8,993 bases of DNA from DALYDD01 sp046049705 (GCA_046049705.1 JBJOQZ010000051.1:1-8993), one strand, 5' to 3'; counted from the first letter of the stretch, positions 1-4,930 are shown. The notes: generated from the sequence alone by a model not told the origin. Numbers and translations are program-made.

Positions 1-1
1 A

Positions 2-1123
2 GATGAAAAAGAGACTCAAGAGTTCGGGAAGGTGGTTTTACTCGATAGCCTCAATGCACATACAAGTTTTCTTGAATTATTTATTACTGGCAAATGTCTC
101 CCTCATAATTTTGAATTAGCACTCAAAGGTATTATGAGCATGATCATTGAGCCAAAACTCACAGAAAAAGCATTTAATCATGAGAAGAAAGTTATCACAC
201 AAGAAGCTTGGGGTGTATTTCTCAATGAAAAACGCCTTGCGTATATTCGCAAAGAAAGAGCAAATCGATTTTACAATCTCCCCCACCGCTTGAGGATTGC
301 AAGCGCACTTGGTTGGCCTGAAACTGTGCAAAATATTACATTGGATGATATAAAGTCGGCACATGCCACATATCTTGTAAAAGAAAATATGGAAATATAT
401 ATCGCAGGAAATATTGAGCAGGTTGGTGGTATAGAAAAAATTAAAGATATCTTTACAAACTATATAGAGAAAACTCCATCTGGCTCCCCTTCGGCTCTTG
501 CTGAAATTCCTGCCAGCATCGATGCACCGAAGATTCCAGTTTTTGACCATACCTATGAAGAGATTGGGCTGGCTCCGCGTGAACAAGCGTCAGTTGGAAT
601 TACAGTGATTGGTCCGAGAATCAATAAACAATCAGATCGAGTAAATACACCTGAAGAAGATCGACATATAGCTTCACTTTATCTCACAGGAGAATTACTT
701 ACTGATATTGTCTTCAGAAAGCTCAGATTAGACAATAGCTGGTGTTATGGCGCAGGTGCTAGCACCTCTACACATATCGACCACCTTGCTCTCAATATGG
801 GTGGCACAATCGATTATAACCATGTCGATGAGGCCATAGCTATCATGCACCAAATTATAGCGGATATTAAAGCTGGTACATATGCAGAAGATTTTGAACG
901 CACAAAGAAGATGTTGATTGAAAATAGTATCGCGAGAGAAAGAAATACTCAGTCAATCATCGATAGGATTATGGATCTTGTGCGACTCGATGGTAAAATC
1001 ACCACGCTTAAAGAAATACTTTTGGATATGACCAAAATCAATTTTGCTGATATCCAAAATACTTGTACAGAATACTTTGTGTCAGAGAAGATGTTTACTG
1101 AGATTGTAAGACCTACGAAGTAA
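2..1123 (+). CDS. M16-family zinc metallopeptidase, 5' end outside the window
   Basis: This is the C-terminal 373 codons of a pitrilysin/insulinase-type (M16) peptidase. The frame is open to the first base of the window, so the GTG at 32 is unlikely to be the real start. The visible part begins just after where the family places its HxxEH zinc motif, so that motif must lie upstream. The segment LNAHTSFLELFITGKCLP followed by LELAL-like and VITQEAWG matches the family region holding the downstream zinc-ligand glutamate (E of ITQEAWG). The second half (TGELLTDIVFRKLRLDNSWCY onward) looks like the non-catalytic M16 C-terminal domain. About 50 to 60 residues appear to be missing compared with the usual 410 to 430. 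Family members degrade peptides or process small proteins; the substrate here is unknown. The gene ends at a strong terminator 15 bp downstream. The family call is firm. Whether the protein is catalytically active cannot be judged without the missing N-terminus. Confidence 0.88.
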   Translation, partial: DEKETQEFGKVVLLDSLNAHTSFLELFITGKCLPHNFELALKGIMSMIIEPKLTEKAFNHEKKVITQEAWGVFLNEKRLAYIRKERANRFYNLPHRLRIASALGWPETVQNITLDDIKSAHATYLVKENMEIYIAGNIEQVGGIEKIKDIFTNYIEKTPSGSPSALAEIPASIDAPKIPVFDHTYEEIGLAPREQASVGITVIGPRINKQSDRVNTPEEDRHIASLYLTGELLTDIVFRKLRLDNSWCYGAGASTSTHIDHLALNMGGTIDYNHVDEAIAIMHQIIADIKAGTYAEDFERTKKMLIENSIARERNTQSIIDRIMDLVRLDGKITTLKEILLDMTKINFADIQNTCTEYFVSEKMFTEIVRPTK

Positions 1124-1137
1124 CACATCGATAGCTC

Positions 1138-1179
1138 AAAACAAAATACCTTGCAAGTATGCAAGGTATTTTGTTTTTT
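1138..1179 (+). terminator. Intrinsic terminator after the M16 peptidase gene, possibly bidirectional
   Basis: A near-perfect 18-bp hairpin has its left arm at 1138-1155, a 4-nt loop at 1156-1159 and its right arm at 1160-1177, followed by T residues to 1179. It lies 15 bp after the peptidase stop. On the minus strand the same hairpin ends in TTTT, so it may also stop transcripts leaving tRNA-Leu. Confidence 0.9.
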
Positions 1180-1189
1180 ACTTTGTTCG

Positions 1190-1267
1190 CTCCTTAAAAT
1201 CTAGTGCGCCACAGGCATACAGAAAATATAGTCGTTCGCCATGCTCTCTCCTTATTTTCTAGTGCGC
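1190..1267. repeat. Imperfect 20-bp direct repeat of the tRNA-Leu 3' end and flank
   Basis: Positions 1190-1209 and 1248-1267 match at 17 of 20 bases; the three differences are adjacent (AAA versus TTT). The copy at 1248-1267 includes the last four acceptor bases and the discriminator of tRNA-Leu plus its 3' flank. The other copy sits 58 bp further downstream of the tRNA. An 8-bp inverted repeat (1221-1228 with 1253-1260) lies between them. This resembles a tRNA-end duplication left by an integration or slippage event, but no integrase is visible. Confidence 0.6.
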
Positions 1268-1346
1268 GAGAGAGGACTTGAACCTCCACACCCGTAAGGG
1301 CACATCCACCTCAAGGATGCATGTATACCAATTTCATCACTCGCGC
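1263..1346 (-). tRNA. tRNA-Leu(GAG)
   Basis: The gene is 84 nt. The 7-bp acceptor stem is GCGCGAG paired with CTCGCGC, and the discriminator is A. The anticodon stem CATCC/GGATG encloses the loop TTGAGGT, giving anticodon GAG. There is a long variable arm (TGCCCTTACGGGTG) as expected for class II tRNA-Leu, and the T arm is GGAGG-TTCAAGT-CCTC. No intron interrupts it. CCA is not encoded: the bases after the discriminator are CTA. Its first ten bases overlap the end of the endonuclease ORF. The probable promoter is at 1371-1399, inside that ORF. Confidence 0.95.
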
Positions 1347-1975
1347 ATATCACTTTTCGGTGATTTGGCTATTATGCCTAATAATTCATTTATTTTCAAC
1401 CTTTTTCTATTTAGATATATTTTGGCTCTAGAATACATATATTTTGCCAACACCTTACTCTCTGTAGTAGCAAACTTGAGCTGGTGAGTTTTACCTGCTT
1501 GATCCACCGTAATACAACCTCGAATGTTCAATATCGATAACCTATTTTGTATCCAAAGTAAAAAATCTCTGCTGCCCGAAGCAAACGAGATGTATCCTGA
1601 TTTTGCATTTGGCCACCTCTTATCTTTATACACAAAGCAAGAACCATCACCATCAAATACACCTCTTAAAAATGAATTGAAATATATTCGAGGTACCTTT
1701 ACTTCAGAAATTGTTTTTGATTTATTCGGAGCTACTCCAATGTAAATTAAATAATTATAAAGGGTACGGTCAGTAAATTGGATGCGAAAGGATTTGTTTC
1801 CAGTACTTGAAACGTTGACGCCAATCTTATATCCATTTAACCCTAGGCAAGTTATGAAATTATGTATTTGATCAATATCTTTTGATGTAAATGTAATGAG
1901 TGGACGATTTTTATGCAATGAACCATCGCTAACTATTAACCCTATTGCATATATCTTGTATTGATTCAACTTCAT
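1337..1975 (-). CDS. Free-standing LAGLIDADG homing endonuclease
   Basis: The protein is 212 aa with two LAGLIDADG motifs, IGLIVSDGS (residues 11-19, acidic D17) and LRGVFDGDGS (residues 103-112, acidic D110). They lie about 93 residues apart, as in single-chain enzymes of this family, which cut long DNA target sites. I start at Met 1975. The next in-frame Met upstream (2029) lies in the loop of the rplS terminator, and an extended -10 ends 10 nt before 1975. The ORF fills the gap between the rplS terminator and tRNA-Leu. It ends with TGA inside the tRNA, so its final Arg-Glu-stop is read from the acceptor stem. No group I intron or intein host surrounds it: L19 and the tRNA are both complete. 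Both acidic residues are present, so it may be active. Its cleavage target is unknown; the tRNA-Leu locus is one guess. Confidence 0.88.
   Translation of the reverse strand: MKLNQYKIYAIGLIVSDGSLHKNRPLITFTSKDIDQIHNFITCLGLNGYKIGVNVSSTGNKSFRIQFTDRTLYNYLIYIGVAPNKSKTISEVKVPRIYFNSFLRGVFDGDGSCFVYKDKRWPNAKSGYISFASGSRDFLLWIQNRLSILNIRGCITVDQAGKTHQLKFATTESKVLAKYMYSRAKIYLNRKRLKINELLGIIAKSPKSDMRE
1371..1399 (-). promoter_or_regulatory. Probable promoter of tRNA-Leu, inside the endonuclease gene
   Basis: On the minus strand, -35 TTGAAA (1394-1399), a 17-bp spacer and -10 CATAAT (1371-1376) each match the sigma-70 consensus at five of six positions. Transcription would start near 1364, about 17 nt before the mature tRNA. 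The whole promoter lies in codons near the 3' end of the homing endonuclease gene. Confidence 0.65.
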
Positions 1976-1985
1976 ATTTACCGTA

Positions 1986-1994
1986 AAGATAACA
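1986..1994 (-). promoter_or_regulatory. Extended -10 for the homing endonuclease gene
   Basis: On the minus strand TGTTATCTT gives an extended -10 (TG-N-TATCTT). It ends 10 nt before the ATG at 1975, so the mRNA would be leaderless or nearly so. No good -35 is visible 17 bp upstream, where the rplS terminator T-tract lies. Confidence 0.45.
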
Positions 1995-2000
1995 TAGGTA

Positions 2001-2044
2001 ATAAAACAACAAAAACAAAATCCCAACATGAGTCGGGATTTTGT
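2001..2044 (-). terminator. Intrinsic terminator after rplS
   Basis: A 13-bp stem (2015-2027 with 2032-2044, one G.T pair) with a 4-nt loop is followed on the minus strand by a T-rich tract with TTTTT near the stem. It lies about 27 bp after the rplS stop and separates rplS transcription from the endonuclease gene. Confidence 0.9.
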
Positions 2045-2070
2045 CTTGACATCCTATCGAACACTAATAC

Positions 2071-2532
2071 TTAAGCTGAAACTTCTTCTGTAACAACTTC
2101 AGCCTCTGGAGTAACTTCTGCAGTAGCCTTTGTAGACATATCTGGCTTCATCATCTCCATTTTCATTCGCTTGCTGATTTCTTTAGCCGCTTTTTCTCGG
2201 ATAAAGTAGAGCTTAGCTCTTCGAACTTTTGCTCGCTTTGTAACTTCAATCTTATCGATGTTTGGAGAATACAACGGGAAGATTCGCTCTACACCATATC
2301 CATTTGAAGATTTACGTACTGTAAATGTTGCAGTTGGAGATGAACCATGTTTACGAGCTAGAACCATACCTTCGAAGATCTGGATTCGAGTTTTACCTTT
2401 TTCTTGAATTTTTTGGTGCACGCGAACAGTATCTCCCGATTTCATATCGATTGTTTTTCGAGATGTGGTATCTACTGTTGCCAATTTGATATCTTTCTTG
2501 GCTTTTGGTGCAGTTTTAGTTGCGGCTGTCAT
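2071..2532 (-). CDS. rplS: Large-subunit ribosomal protein L19
   Basis: The product is 153 aa and aligns by eye with L19 from about residue 25 onward. It has SGDTVRVHQKIQEKGKTR, then IQIFEGMVLARKHG, FTVRKSSNGYGVERIFPLYSP and AKVRRAKLYFIREK, all in the family order. L19 sits at the 30S-50S interface of the ribosome. An N-terminal lysine-rich lead of about 25 residues and an acidic, Ala/Glu/Val-rich C-terminal tail of about 30 residues exceed the usual length of about 115. It stands alone rather than in the common rpsP-rimM-trmD-rplS cluster. It has its own TTGACT/TATACT promoter, and the -10 ends only 10 nt before the ATG. There is no Shine-Dalgarno sequence; the bases before the ATG on the coding strand are CCTCCTAT. 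Confidence 0.96.
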   Translation of the reverse strand: MTAATKTAPKAKKDIKLATVDTTSRKTIDMKSGDTVRVHQKIQEKGKTRIQIFEGMVLARKHGSSPTATFTVRKSSNGYGVERIFPLYSPNIDKIEVTKRAKVRRAKLYFIREKAAKEISKRMKMEMMKPDMSTKATAEVTPEAEVVTEEVSA

Positions 2533-2542
2533 ATAGGAGGCT

Positions 2543-2570
2543 AGTATATCAATGTTTTTATAATAGTCAA
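2543..2570 (-). promoter_or_regulatory. Promoter of rplS, positioned for a near-leaderless mRNA
   Basis: On the minus strand, -35 TTGACT (2565-2570), a 16-bp spacer and -10 TATACT (2543-2548) match the consensus well. The predicted start near 2536 leaves only about 3 to 5 nt before the ATG at 2532. Confidence 0.75.
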
Positions 2571-2616
2571 TCCATATCCTTAATCCAGGGGTAACCAGAG
2601 GAAAAACCCTCTTTCT

Positions 2617-3432
2617 TTATTGAACAAACCCTTGTTCAAATTGGATAAAGTCAGCTGGCAACGGGGCCTTGATTATATGTCGCTCTCCAGCTGTATCCTC
2701 TACCTCGATTTGTAGTGCATGGAGGACAGTTCTCTCGAAACCAAGGGCTTTAGGGTGATTTTCAGCATATAAGCCATCTGCAACCACCGGATGATTGATA
2801 GCCTTCAGATGGACCCTGATCTGATGCGTCCTTCCGGTCTTTGGGTATACCTCAAGATATGAAAATTGGTGAGCAATCTTCTTTTGATTAACTGTCTCCC
2901 CAGGCATAGGAGGGATGTCTAAAATATGTGCCAAAGTCTTGTATTCAGTCACTGCTGGTCGGAGTTCTCCCCTCGCAAAGCGTTCAGCTGACCATTTTCT
3001 AAAATCAGTCTTACTACGCCCGATTGGTCGCTCTATTCTTCCTTCTTTTTCCTTTGTAATTCCCCATACTACAGTGCGATACACCTTGGAAATTTCTCGC
3101 TCTTGAAATTGTGCTTTGAGATGCAAAAAACTTTCTTGGTTTTTAGCCAAAATAAGTACACCGGAAGTCTCTCTATCGAGCCTATGCACTATTCCTGGTC
3201 TAGCAATATAGTGCTCTTTATCTGTACCCTTATGAAGCACCACAGGTTCACCTACATTTGCCATATCTGGATAGTGAACTAAGGCCCAATCAGCTACAGT
3301 TGGCTCAATAGTCTTTCCATCACTATGAACCACAAGCCCTGCAGGCTTATTGATAGCGAGGATATCTTTGTTTTCAAAGAGGATATCTATCGGGAGGTTT
3401 TTTGGTTGTGTATCTACAAACTGTTTTAACAT
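2617..3432 (-). CDS. RluA-family RNA pseudouridine synthase
   Basis: The protein is 271 aa and would convert specific uridines in rRNA or tRNA to pseudouridine. The opening IDILFENKDILAINKPAGLV is typical of the catalytic domain. The catalytic motif HRLDRETSG is at residues 83-91 with the nucleophile Asp86, and TGRTHQIRVHL plus HPVVADGLY form the later family motifs. The N-terminus is too short for the S4 domain found in RluC and RluD, so this is a catalytic-domain-only type. The exact target base cannot be told from sequence, so no symbol is given. It diverges from tRNA-Val with overlapping promoters. A TGCTATGAT extended -10 ends 8 nt before the ATG, suggesting a leaderless transcript. No strong terminator separates it from the rplS promoter region downstream. 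Confidence 0.93.
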   Translation of the reverse strand: MLKQFVDTQPKNLPIDILFENKDILAINKPAGLVVHSDGKTIEPTVADWALVHYPDMANVGEPVVLHKGTDKEHYIARPGIVHRLDRETSGVLILAKNQESFLHLKAQFQEREISKVYRTVVWGITKEKEGRIERPIGRSKTDFRKWSAERFARGELRPAVTEYKTLAHILDIPPMPGETVNQKKIAHQFSYLEVYPKTGRTHQIRVHLKAINHPVVADGLYAENHPKALGFERTVLHALQIEVEDTAGERHIIKAPLPADFIQFEQGFVQ

Positions 3433-3440
3433 GTGCAGGT

Positions 3441-3469
3441 ATCATAGCAGGTAGCTTGAAATCTATAAA
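3441..3469 (-). promoter_or_regulatory. Promoter of the pseudouridine synthase gene (extended -10)
   Basis: On the minus strand TGC-TATGAT (-10 hexamer at 3441-3446, TG extension to 3449) lies 8 nt before the ATG. A weak -35, TTTATA (3464-3469), is spaced by 17 bp. Transcription would begin at or within about 2 nt of the start codon. Confidence 0.6.
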
Positions 3470-3484
3470 GTTTTAGGGTATTCT
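3456..3484 (+). promoter_or_regulatory. Probable promoter of tRNA-Val
   Basis: TTGAAA (3456-3461), a 17-bp spacer and TATTCT (3479-3484) put a start near 3491, about 23 nt before the mature tRNA. It overlaps the divergent synthase promoter on the other strand, so the two could interfere. Confidence 0.5.
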
Positions 3485-3494
3485 TGTGACTACA

Positions 3495-3508
3495 TCTGAT
3501 ATATCAGA
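3495..3508. repeat. 14-bp perfect palindrome before tRNA-Val
   Basis: TCTGATATATCAGA is a perfect palindrome ending 5 bp before the tRNA 5' end. It lies in the inferred tRNA leader, so it could be a small operator or simply a processed-off leader hairpin. It is AT-rich and short enough to be chance. Confidence 0.4.
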
Positions 3509-3513
3509 TATGA

Positions 3514-3589
3514 GGGCGATTAGCTCAGTTGGTAGAGCAGCGCATTTACACTGCGAAGGTCGGGGGTTCAAATCCCTCATCGCCCACCA
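3514..3589 (+). tRNA. tRNA-Val(UAC), with encoded CCA
   Basis: The 7-bp acceptor stem GGGCGAT/ATCGCCC is perfect, the D arm is GCTC...GAGC, the anticodon loop TTTACAC gives anticodon TAC, and the T loop is TTCAAAT. Discriminator A at 3586 is followed by CCA (3587-3589). It is the only one of the four tRNA genes here with CCA in the DNA. It is followed two bases later by an intrinsic terminator. Confidence 0.96.
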
Positions 3590-3591
3590 AT

Positions 3592-3625
3592 AAAAAACAC
3601 CTCGCTTTTGAGCGAGGTGTTTTTT
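3592..3625 (+). terminator. Bidirectional intrinsic terminator between tRNA-Val and the 98-aa ORF
   Basis: A perfect 15-bp stem (3592-3606 with 3611-3625) has a TTTG loop, A6 at one foot and T6 at the other, so it can work in both directions. Its core is CACCTCGCT/AGCGAGGTG. Unlike the hairpins after tRNA-Arg and tRNA-Ser, it is fully Watson-Crick paired. Confidence 0.93.
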
Positions 3626-3677
3626 ATTTAATAAATATCAATACTCACAATCTTTTATTTTATGATTCCATTTACCA

Positions 3678-3974
3678 CTACCCTAACATCTCCCTCAATC
3701 GAGTACGTAATACTTCCGGATCCTCAACCTCTCCAGAAACCAAAGTACCATGCTCAGATGAACCAGGCTGGTTTTCAGACATAGAGTCAACTTCAGATGG
3801 TAATAAATCAAATTCGGTCATTGATGCATTTGCATTATCTTTCGTATTTTCACATTCTGCATTGCCCTCAGAAATATCTGCCTCGTCACCAATATTCTCA
3901 ACAAAACCTCCATAAGATTCGGGAGATTTATGACAAACAATTCCATAACGATTAAAAAAGTGAGTGTGCAACAT
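3678..3974 (-). CDS. Acidic 98-aa hypothetical protein
   Basis: I do not recognise this protein. It has a short neutral start with aromatic residues, His and two Cys-containing stretches (HFFNRYGIVCHKSPESYGG). It then becomes strongly acidic, rich in Glu, Asp, Ser and Asn, from about residue 25, and ends with a short helix-like segment, DPEVLRTRLREMLG. There is no signal peptide or membrane segment. Support for its being real is a TATACT -10 ending 9 nt before the ATG, the same spacing as its neighbours, and a stop followed by a terminator that works in its direction. A longer plus-strand reading frame over the same bases begins inside tRNA-Val and is rejected. It could still be a chance ORF. 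Confidence 0.5.
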   Translation of the reverse strand: MLHTHFFNRYGIVCHKSPESYGGFVENIGDEADISEGNAECENTKDNANASMTEFDLLPSEVDSMSENQPGSSEHGTLVSGEVEDPEVLRTRLREMLG

Positions 3975-3983
3975 ATTGAATAT

Positions 3984-4011
3984 AGTATAACAAAGAAATT
4001 AATAATCTGAA
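3984..4011 (-). promoter_or_regulatory. Probable promoter of the 98-aa ORF
   Basis: On the minus strand TATACT (3984-3989) ends 9 nt before the ATG. A weak -35, TTCAGA (4006-4011), is spaced by 16 bp. The -10 is good and the -35 is poor. Confidence 0.45.
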
Positions 4012-4043
4012 GGAATATTTAAAATAGAATAGTGGTCACACAT

Positions 4044-4069
4044 ATTTTTCTCGTCGTCACTCGGAAAAT
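4044..4069 (-). repeat. Small G.A-mismatch hairpin, unit 1
   Basis: Read on the minus strand, the 26-nt element has a 7-position stem (ATTTTCC with GAAAAAT, one C.A mismatch), then GAGT, loop GACG, and ACGA. The inner part pairs as G.A, A.G, G-C, T-A. Its size and loop equal those of the unit 2 hairpin at 4205-4230. Confidence 0.65.
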
Positions 4070-4093
4070 TGCGCGAAGTCCTCGCGGACACTC

Positions 4094-4148
4094 GCTGCTG
4101 CTCGCCCGCTCGCGACTCGCTCTGCTGAGCTCGTAACTCTGCAGCAGG
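4094..4148 (-). repeat. Large G.A-mismatch hairpin, unit 1, with 30-bp repeat apex
   Basis: The apex 4108-4137 is identical to 4243-4272. On the minus strand it forms ACGAGCTC-AGCA-GAGCGAGT, with a tandem G.A/A.G inside the stem. Outside the apex, CTGCTGC (4141-4147) pairs with GCAGCAG (4095-4101). Those arms are absent from unit 2, which has different pairing bases there. Confidence 0.65.
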
Positions 4149-4195
4149 CACAATCGCAAAACGAACTGCGGTGGTGCAGTTCGTTTTGTCTTGTG
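4147..4195 (-). repeat. Clamped 13-bp hairpin, unit 1
   Basis: A perfect 13-bp stem (4157-4169 with 4176-4188) has a 6-nt loop. An outer clamp pairs CACAA (4149-4153) with TTGTG (4191-4195). It resembles a terminator stem but has only TTTT at its minus-strand end. Confidence 0.7.
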
Positions 4196-4204
4196 GTCAC
4201 GGGT

Positions 4205-4230
4205 TGTTTACTCGCCGTCGCTCGTAAACA
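4205..4230 (-). repeat. Small G.A-mismatch hairpin, unit 2
   Basis: On the minus strand: TGTTTAC, GAGC, loop GACG, GCGA, GTAAACA. The 7-bp outer stem is perfect, followed by G.A, A.G, G-C, C-G. Compared with unit 1 the outer stem has changed on both sides, and the inner T-A pair is C-G here. Confidence 0.7.
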
Positions 4231-4241
4231 CCTGCGACCCC

Positions 4242-4277
4242 GGCTCGCGACTCGCTCTGCTGAGCTCGTAACGCTCC
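4242..4277 (-). repeat. Large G.A-mismatch hairpin, unit 2
   Basis: On the minus strand two 16-nt arms flank an AGCA loop. Of 16 positions, ten are Watson-Crick, one is G.T, four are G/A mismatches arranged as two tandem pairs, and one is T.C. It contains the second copy of the 30-bp perfect repeat (4243-4272). Confidence 0.65.
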
Positions 4278-4281
4278 GCCC

Positions 4282-4332
4282 GGCACAAGTCTTCGCAAAT
4301 CCAAAGCAGTTTGGATTTGCTCGCATTGTGCC
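4282..4332 (-). repeat. Clamped 11-bp hairpin, unit 2, touching the tRNA-Arg 3' end
   Basis: A perfect 11-bp stem (4295-4305 with 4310-4320) has a 4-nt loop. An outer 7-bp clamp joins 4282-4288 to 4326-4332. The clamp includes the tRNA-Arg discriminator and the last three acceptor bases, so in a precursor this hairpin would compete with the acceptor stem. Confidence 0.7.
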
Positions 4333-4400
4333 CCCGGTAGGAATCGAACCTACAATAACGGCTTAGAAGTCCGCAGTTATATCCATTTAACTACAGGGGC
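4329..4400 (-). tRNA. tRNA-Arg(UCU)
   Basis: The gene is 72 nt. The acceptor GCCCCTG pairs with CGGGGGC (one T.G), the D arm is GTTA...TAAC, the anticodon loop CTTCTAA gives TCT, and the T arm is GTAGG-TTCGATT-CCTAC. The anticodon stem GCGGA/GCCGT carries an A.G mismatch at 31-39 and a G.T at 27-43. CCA is not encoded; the bases after the discriminator are CAA. It follows the pilus operon in the same direction and is trailed by the structured repeat units. Confidence 0.94.
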
Positions 4401-4423
4401 GATAGTATATATGTCACATGAAA

Positions 4424-4453
4424 AGTATCCTGATCTTTGATACAAACCATCAA
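4424..4453 (-). promoter_or_regulatory. Probable promoter of tRNA-Arg
   Basis: On the minus strand TTGATG (4448-4453), an 18-bp spacer and GATACT (4424-4429) place a start near 4417, about 17 nt before the tRNA. Both hexamers match at four of six positions. Read-through from the pilus operon is also possible, since no strong terminator lies between. Confidence 0.45.
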
Positions 4454-4500
4454 CAAATCTACGTGCCCTATTTATATCAAGTGTCGCCCAATAAATCAAT

Positions 4501-4923
4501 TTAATTTTTAGGCGCAGATTCTGTAGATGTAGCCAACCCTGTGGTAGCAGGAGTAGAGGTAGCTTTTGTTGTACTTGCAGATACGGTGTCTTTAGCCACA
4601 ACAGATTTGGTAACCCCGAGCAATTCGAAGTGTGTTTTTTGTTTCTTAGTATAGATTTCTATCACGTCTTGCAACCTTTCTTCTTTTGTCTTAATTTGTG
4701 CCGCTTCAGTATTTGAATCTTGGCTAGGCAATTCTTTAATAAACGCACTTGAATTTATATAGTGTAATACTGTAAAGAAAGCAATTCCTACTATTGCAAA
4801 TATACCTATGAGTAATAATGCTACCCAATCCGTCATAGGAGTGTGGCCCAACTCTCGCAAAATATCAAAAGACGCCCGAAGGTCTTTTTGATTGTCTTTC
4901 TTTGTTGAATGAAATAATTTCAT
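4501..4923 (-). CDS. Unknown single-TM protein, last gene of the pilM-pilN-pilO operon
   Basis: The 140-aa product is not a family I recognise. It has a charged cytoplasmic N-terminus of about 30 residues and one hydrophobic segment (WVALLLIGIFAIVGIAFFTV, about 33-52). An external part follows, with a likely helical stretch rich in Lys, Glu and Gln (about 75-95). The tail of about 35 residues is rich in Thr, Ser, Ala and Val, low in complexity and probably disordered. It starts 7 nt after the pilO stop with no Shine-Dalgarno sequence. Its place right after pilO is where pilP sits in Gram-negative operons, but I see no lipoprotein signal or PilP fold signature. A pilus accessory role is inferred from position only. 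Confidence 0.8.
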   Translation of the reverse strand: MKLFHSTKKDNQKDLRASFDILRELGHTPMTDWVALLLIGIFAIVGIAFFTVLHYINSSAFIKELPSQDSNTEAAQIKTKEERLQDVIEIYTKKQKTHFELLGVTKSVVAKDTVSASTTKATSTPATTGLATSTESAPKN

Positions 4924-4930
4924 ACTATAT

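Larger units (their letters stand above)
4032..4332 (-). repeat. Two tandem diverged units of structured, GC-rich repeat after tRNA-Arg
   Basis: This gene-free block separates the 98-aa ORF from tRNA-Arg. It is strongly GC-rich (47 of 70 bases G or C at 4071-4140) against an AT-rich background. Each of two units (4032-4192 and 4193-4332) starts with GTGGTCAC and holds the same series on the minus strand: a clamped hairpin, a large hairpin with a shared 30-bp apex, and a small hairpin with a GACG loop. Stem sequences differ between units while pairing is kept. The reading frame across it encodes repeated TSSAERVAS and is a by-product of the repeat. It may be a structured RNA trailing tRNA-Arg, or a REP-like dispersed element. 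Confidence 0.8.

Noticed and set aside
1263..1975. Group I intron in tRNA-Leu carrying the endonuclease
   Set aside because: The tRNA is contiguous from acceptor to acceptor with an intact anticodon arm, and the endonuclease lies outside it.
1976..2029. Longer endonuclease start at 2029 adding 18 residues
   Set aside because: That Met lies in the loop of the rplS terminator hairpin. The added residues are Cys/Phe-rich with no family match, and the extended -10 at 1986-1994 would fall inside the coding region.
2584..2616. Terminator between the pseudouridine synthase and rplS
   Set aside because: Only a 5-bp stem (AGAGG/CCTCT) can be drawn and there is no T-tract, so it was not listed.
3529..3915. 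128-aa plus-strand ORF
   Set aside because: It begins inside tRNA-Val, crosses a strong terminator and lies antisense to the better supported 98-aa ORF.
4108..4272. Possible CRISPR: two identical 30-bp repeats
   Set aside because: There are only two copies, 135 bp apart start to start, and the intervening sequence itself repeats structurally. The repeat is a hairpin apex of a larger unit, and no cas gene is nearby.
4057..4326. 89-aa minus-strand ORF in the GC-rich block
   Set aside because: It encodes the tandem hairpins twice (TSSAERVAS repeated) and overlaps unit boundaries and inverted repeats. It has no promoter or start signal of its own and looks like an artefact of the repeats.
4032..4332. 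Integron attC-like sites
   Set aside because: The imperfect palindromes and AAC/GTT ends recall attC, but GTTRRRY/RYYYAAC core pairs are absent, no cassette ORFs lie between the units and no integrase is in the window.
4377..4601. 74-aa minus-strand ORF over the pilus operon end and tRNA-Arg
   Set aside because: It runs through the tRNA gene and out of frame over the 140-aa gene.
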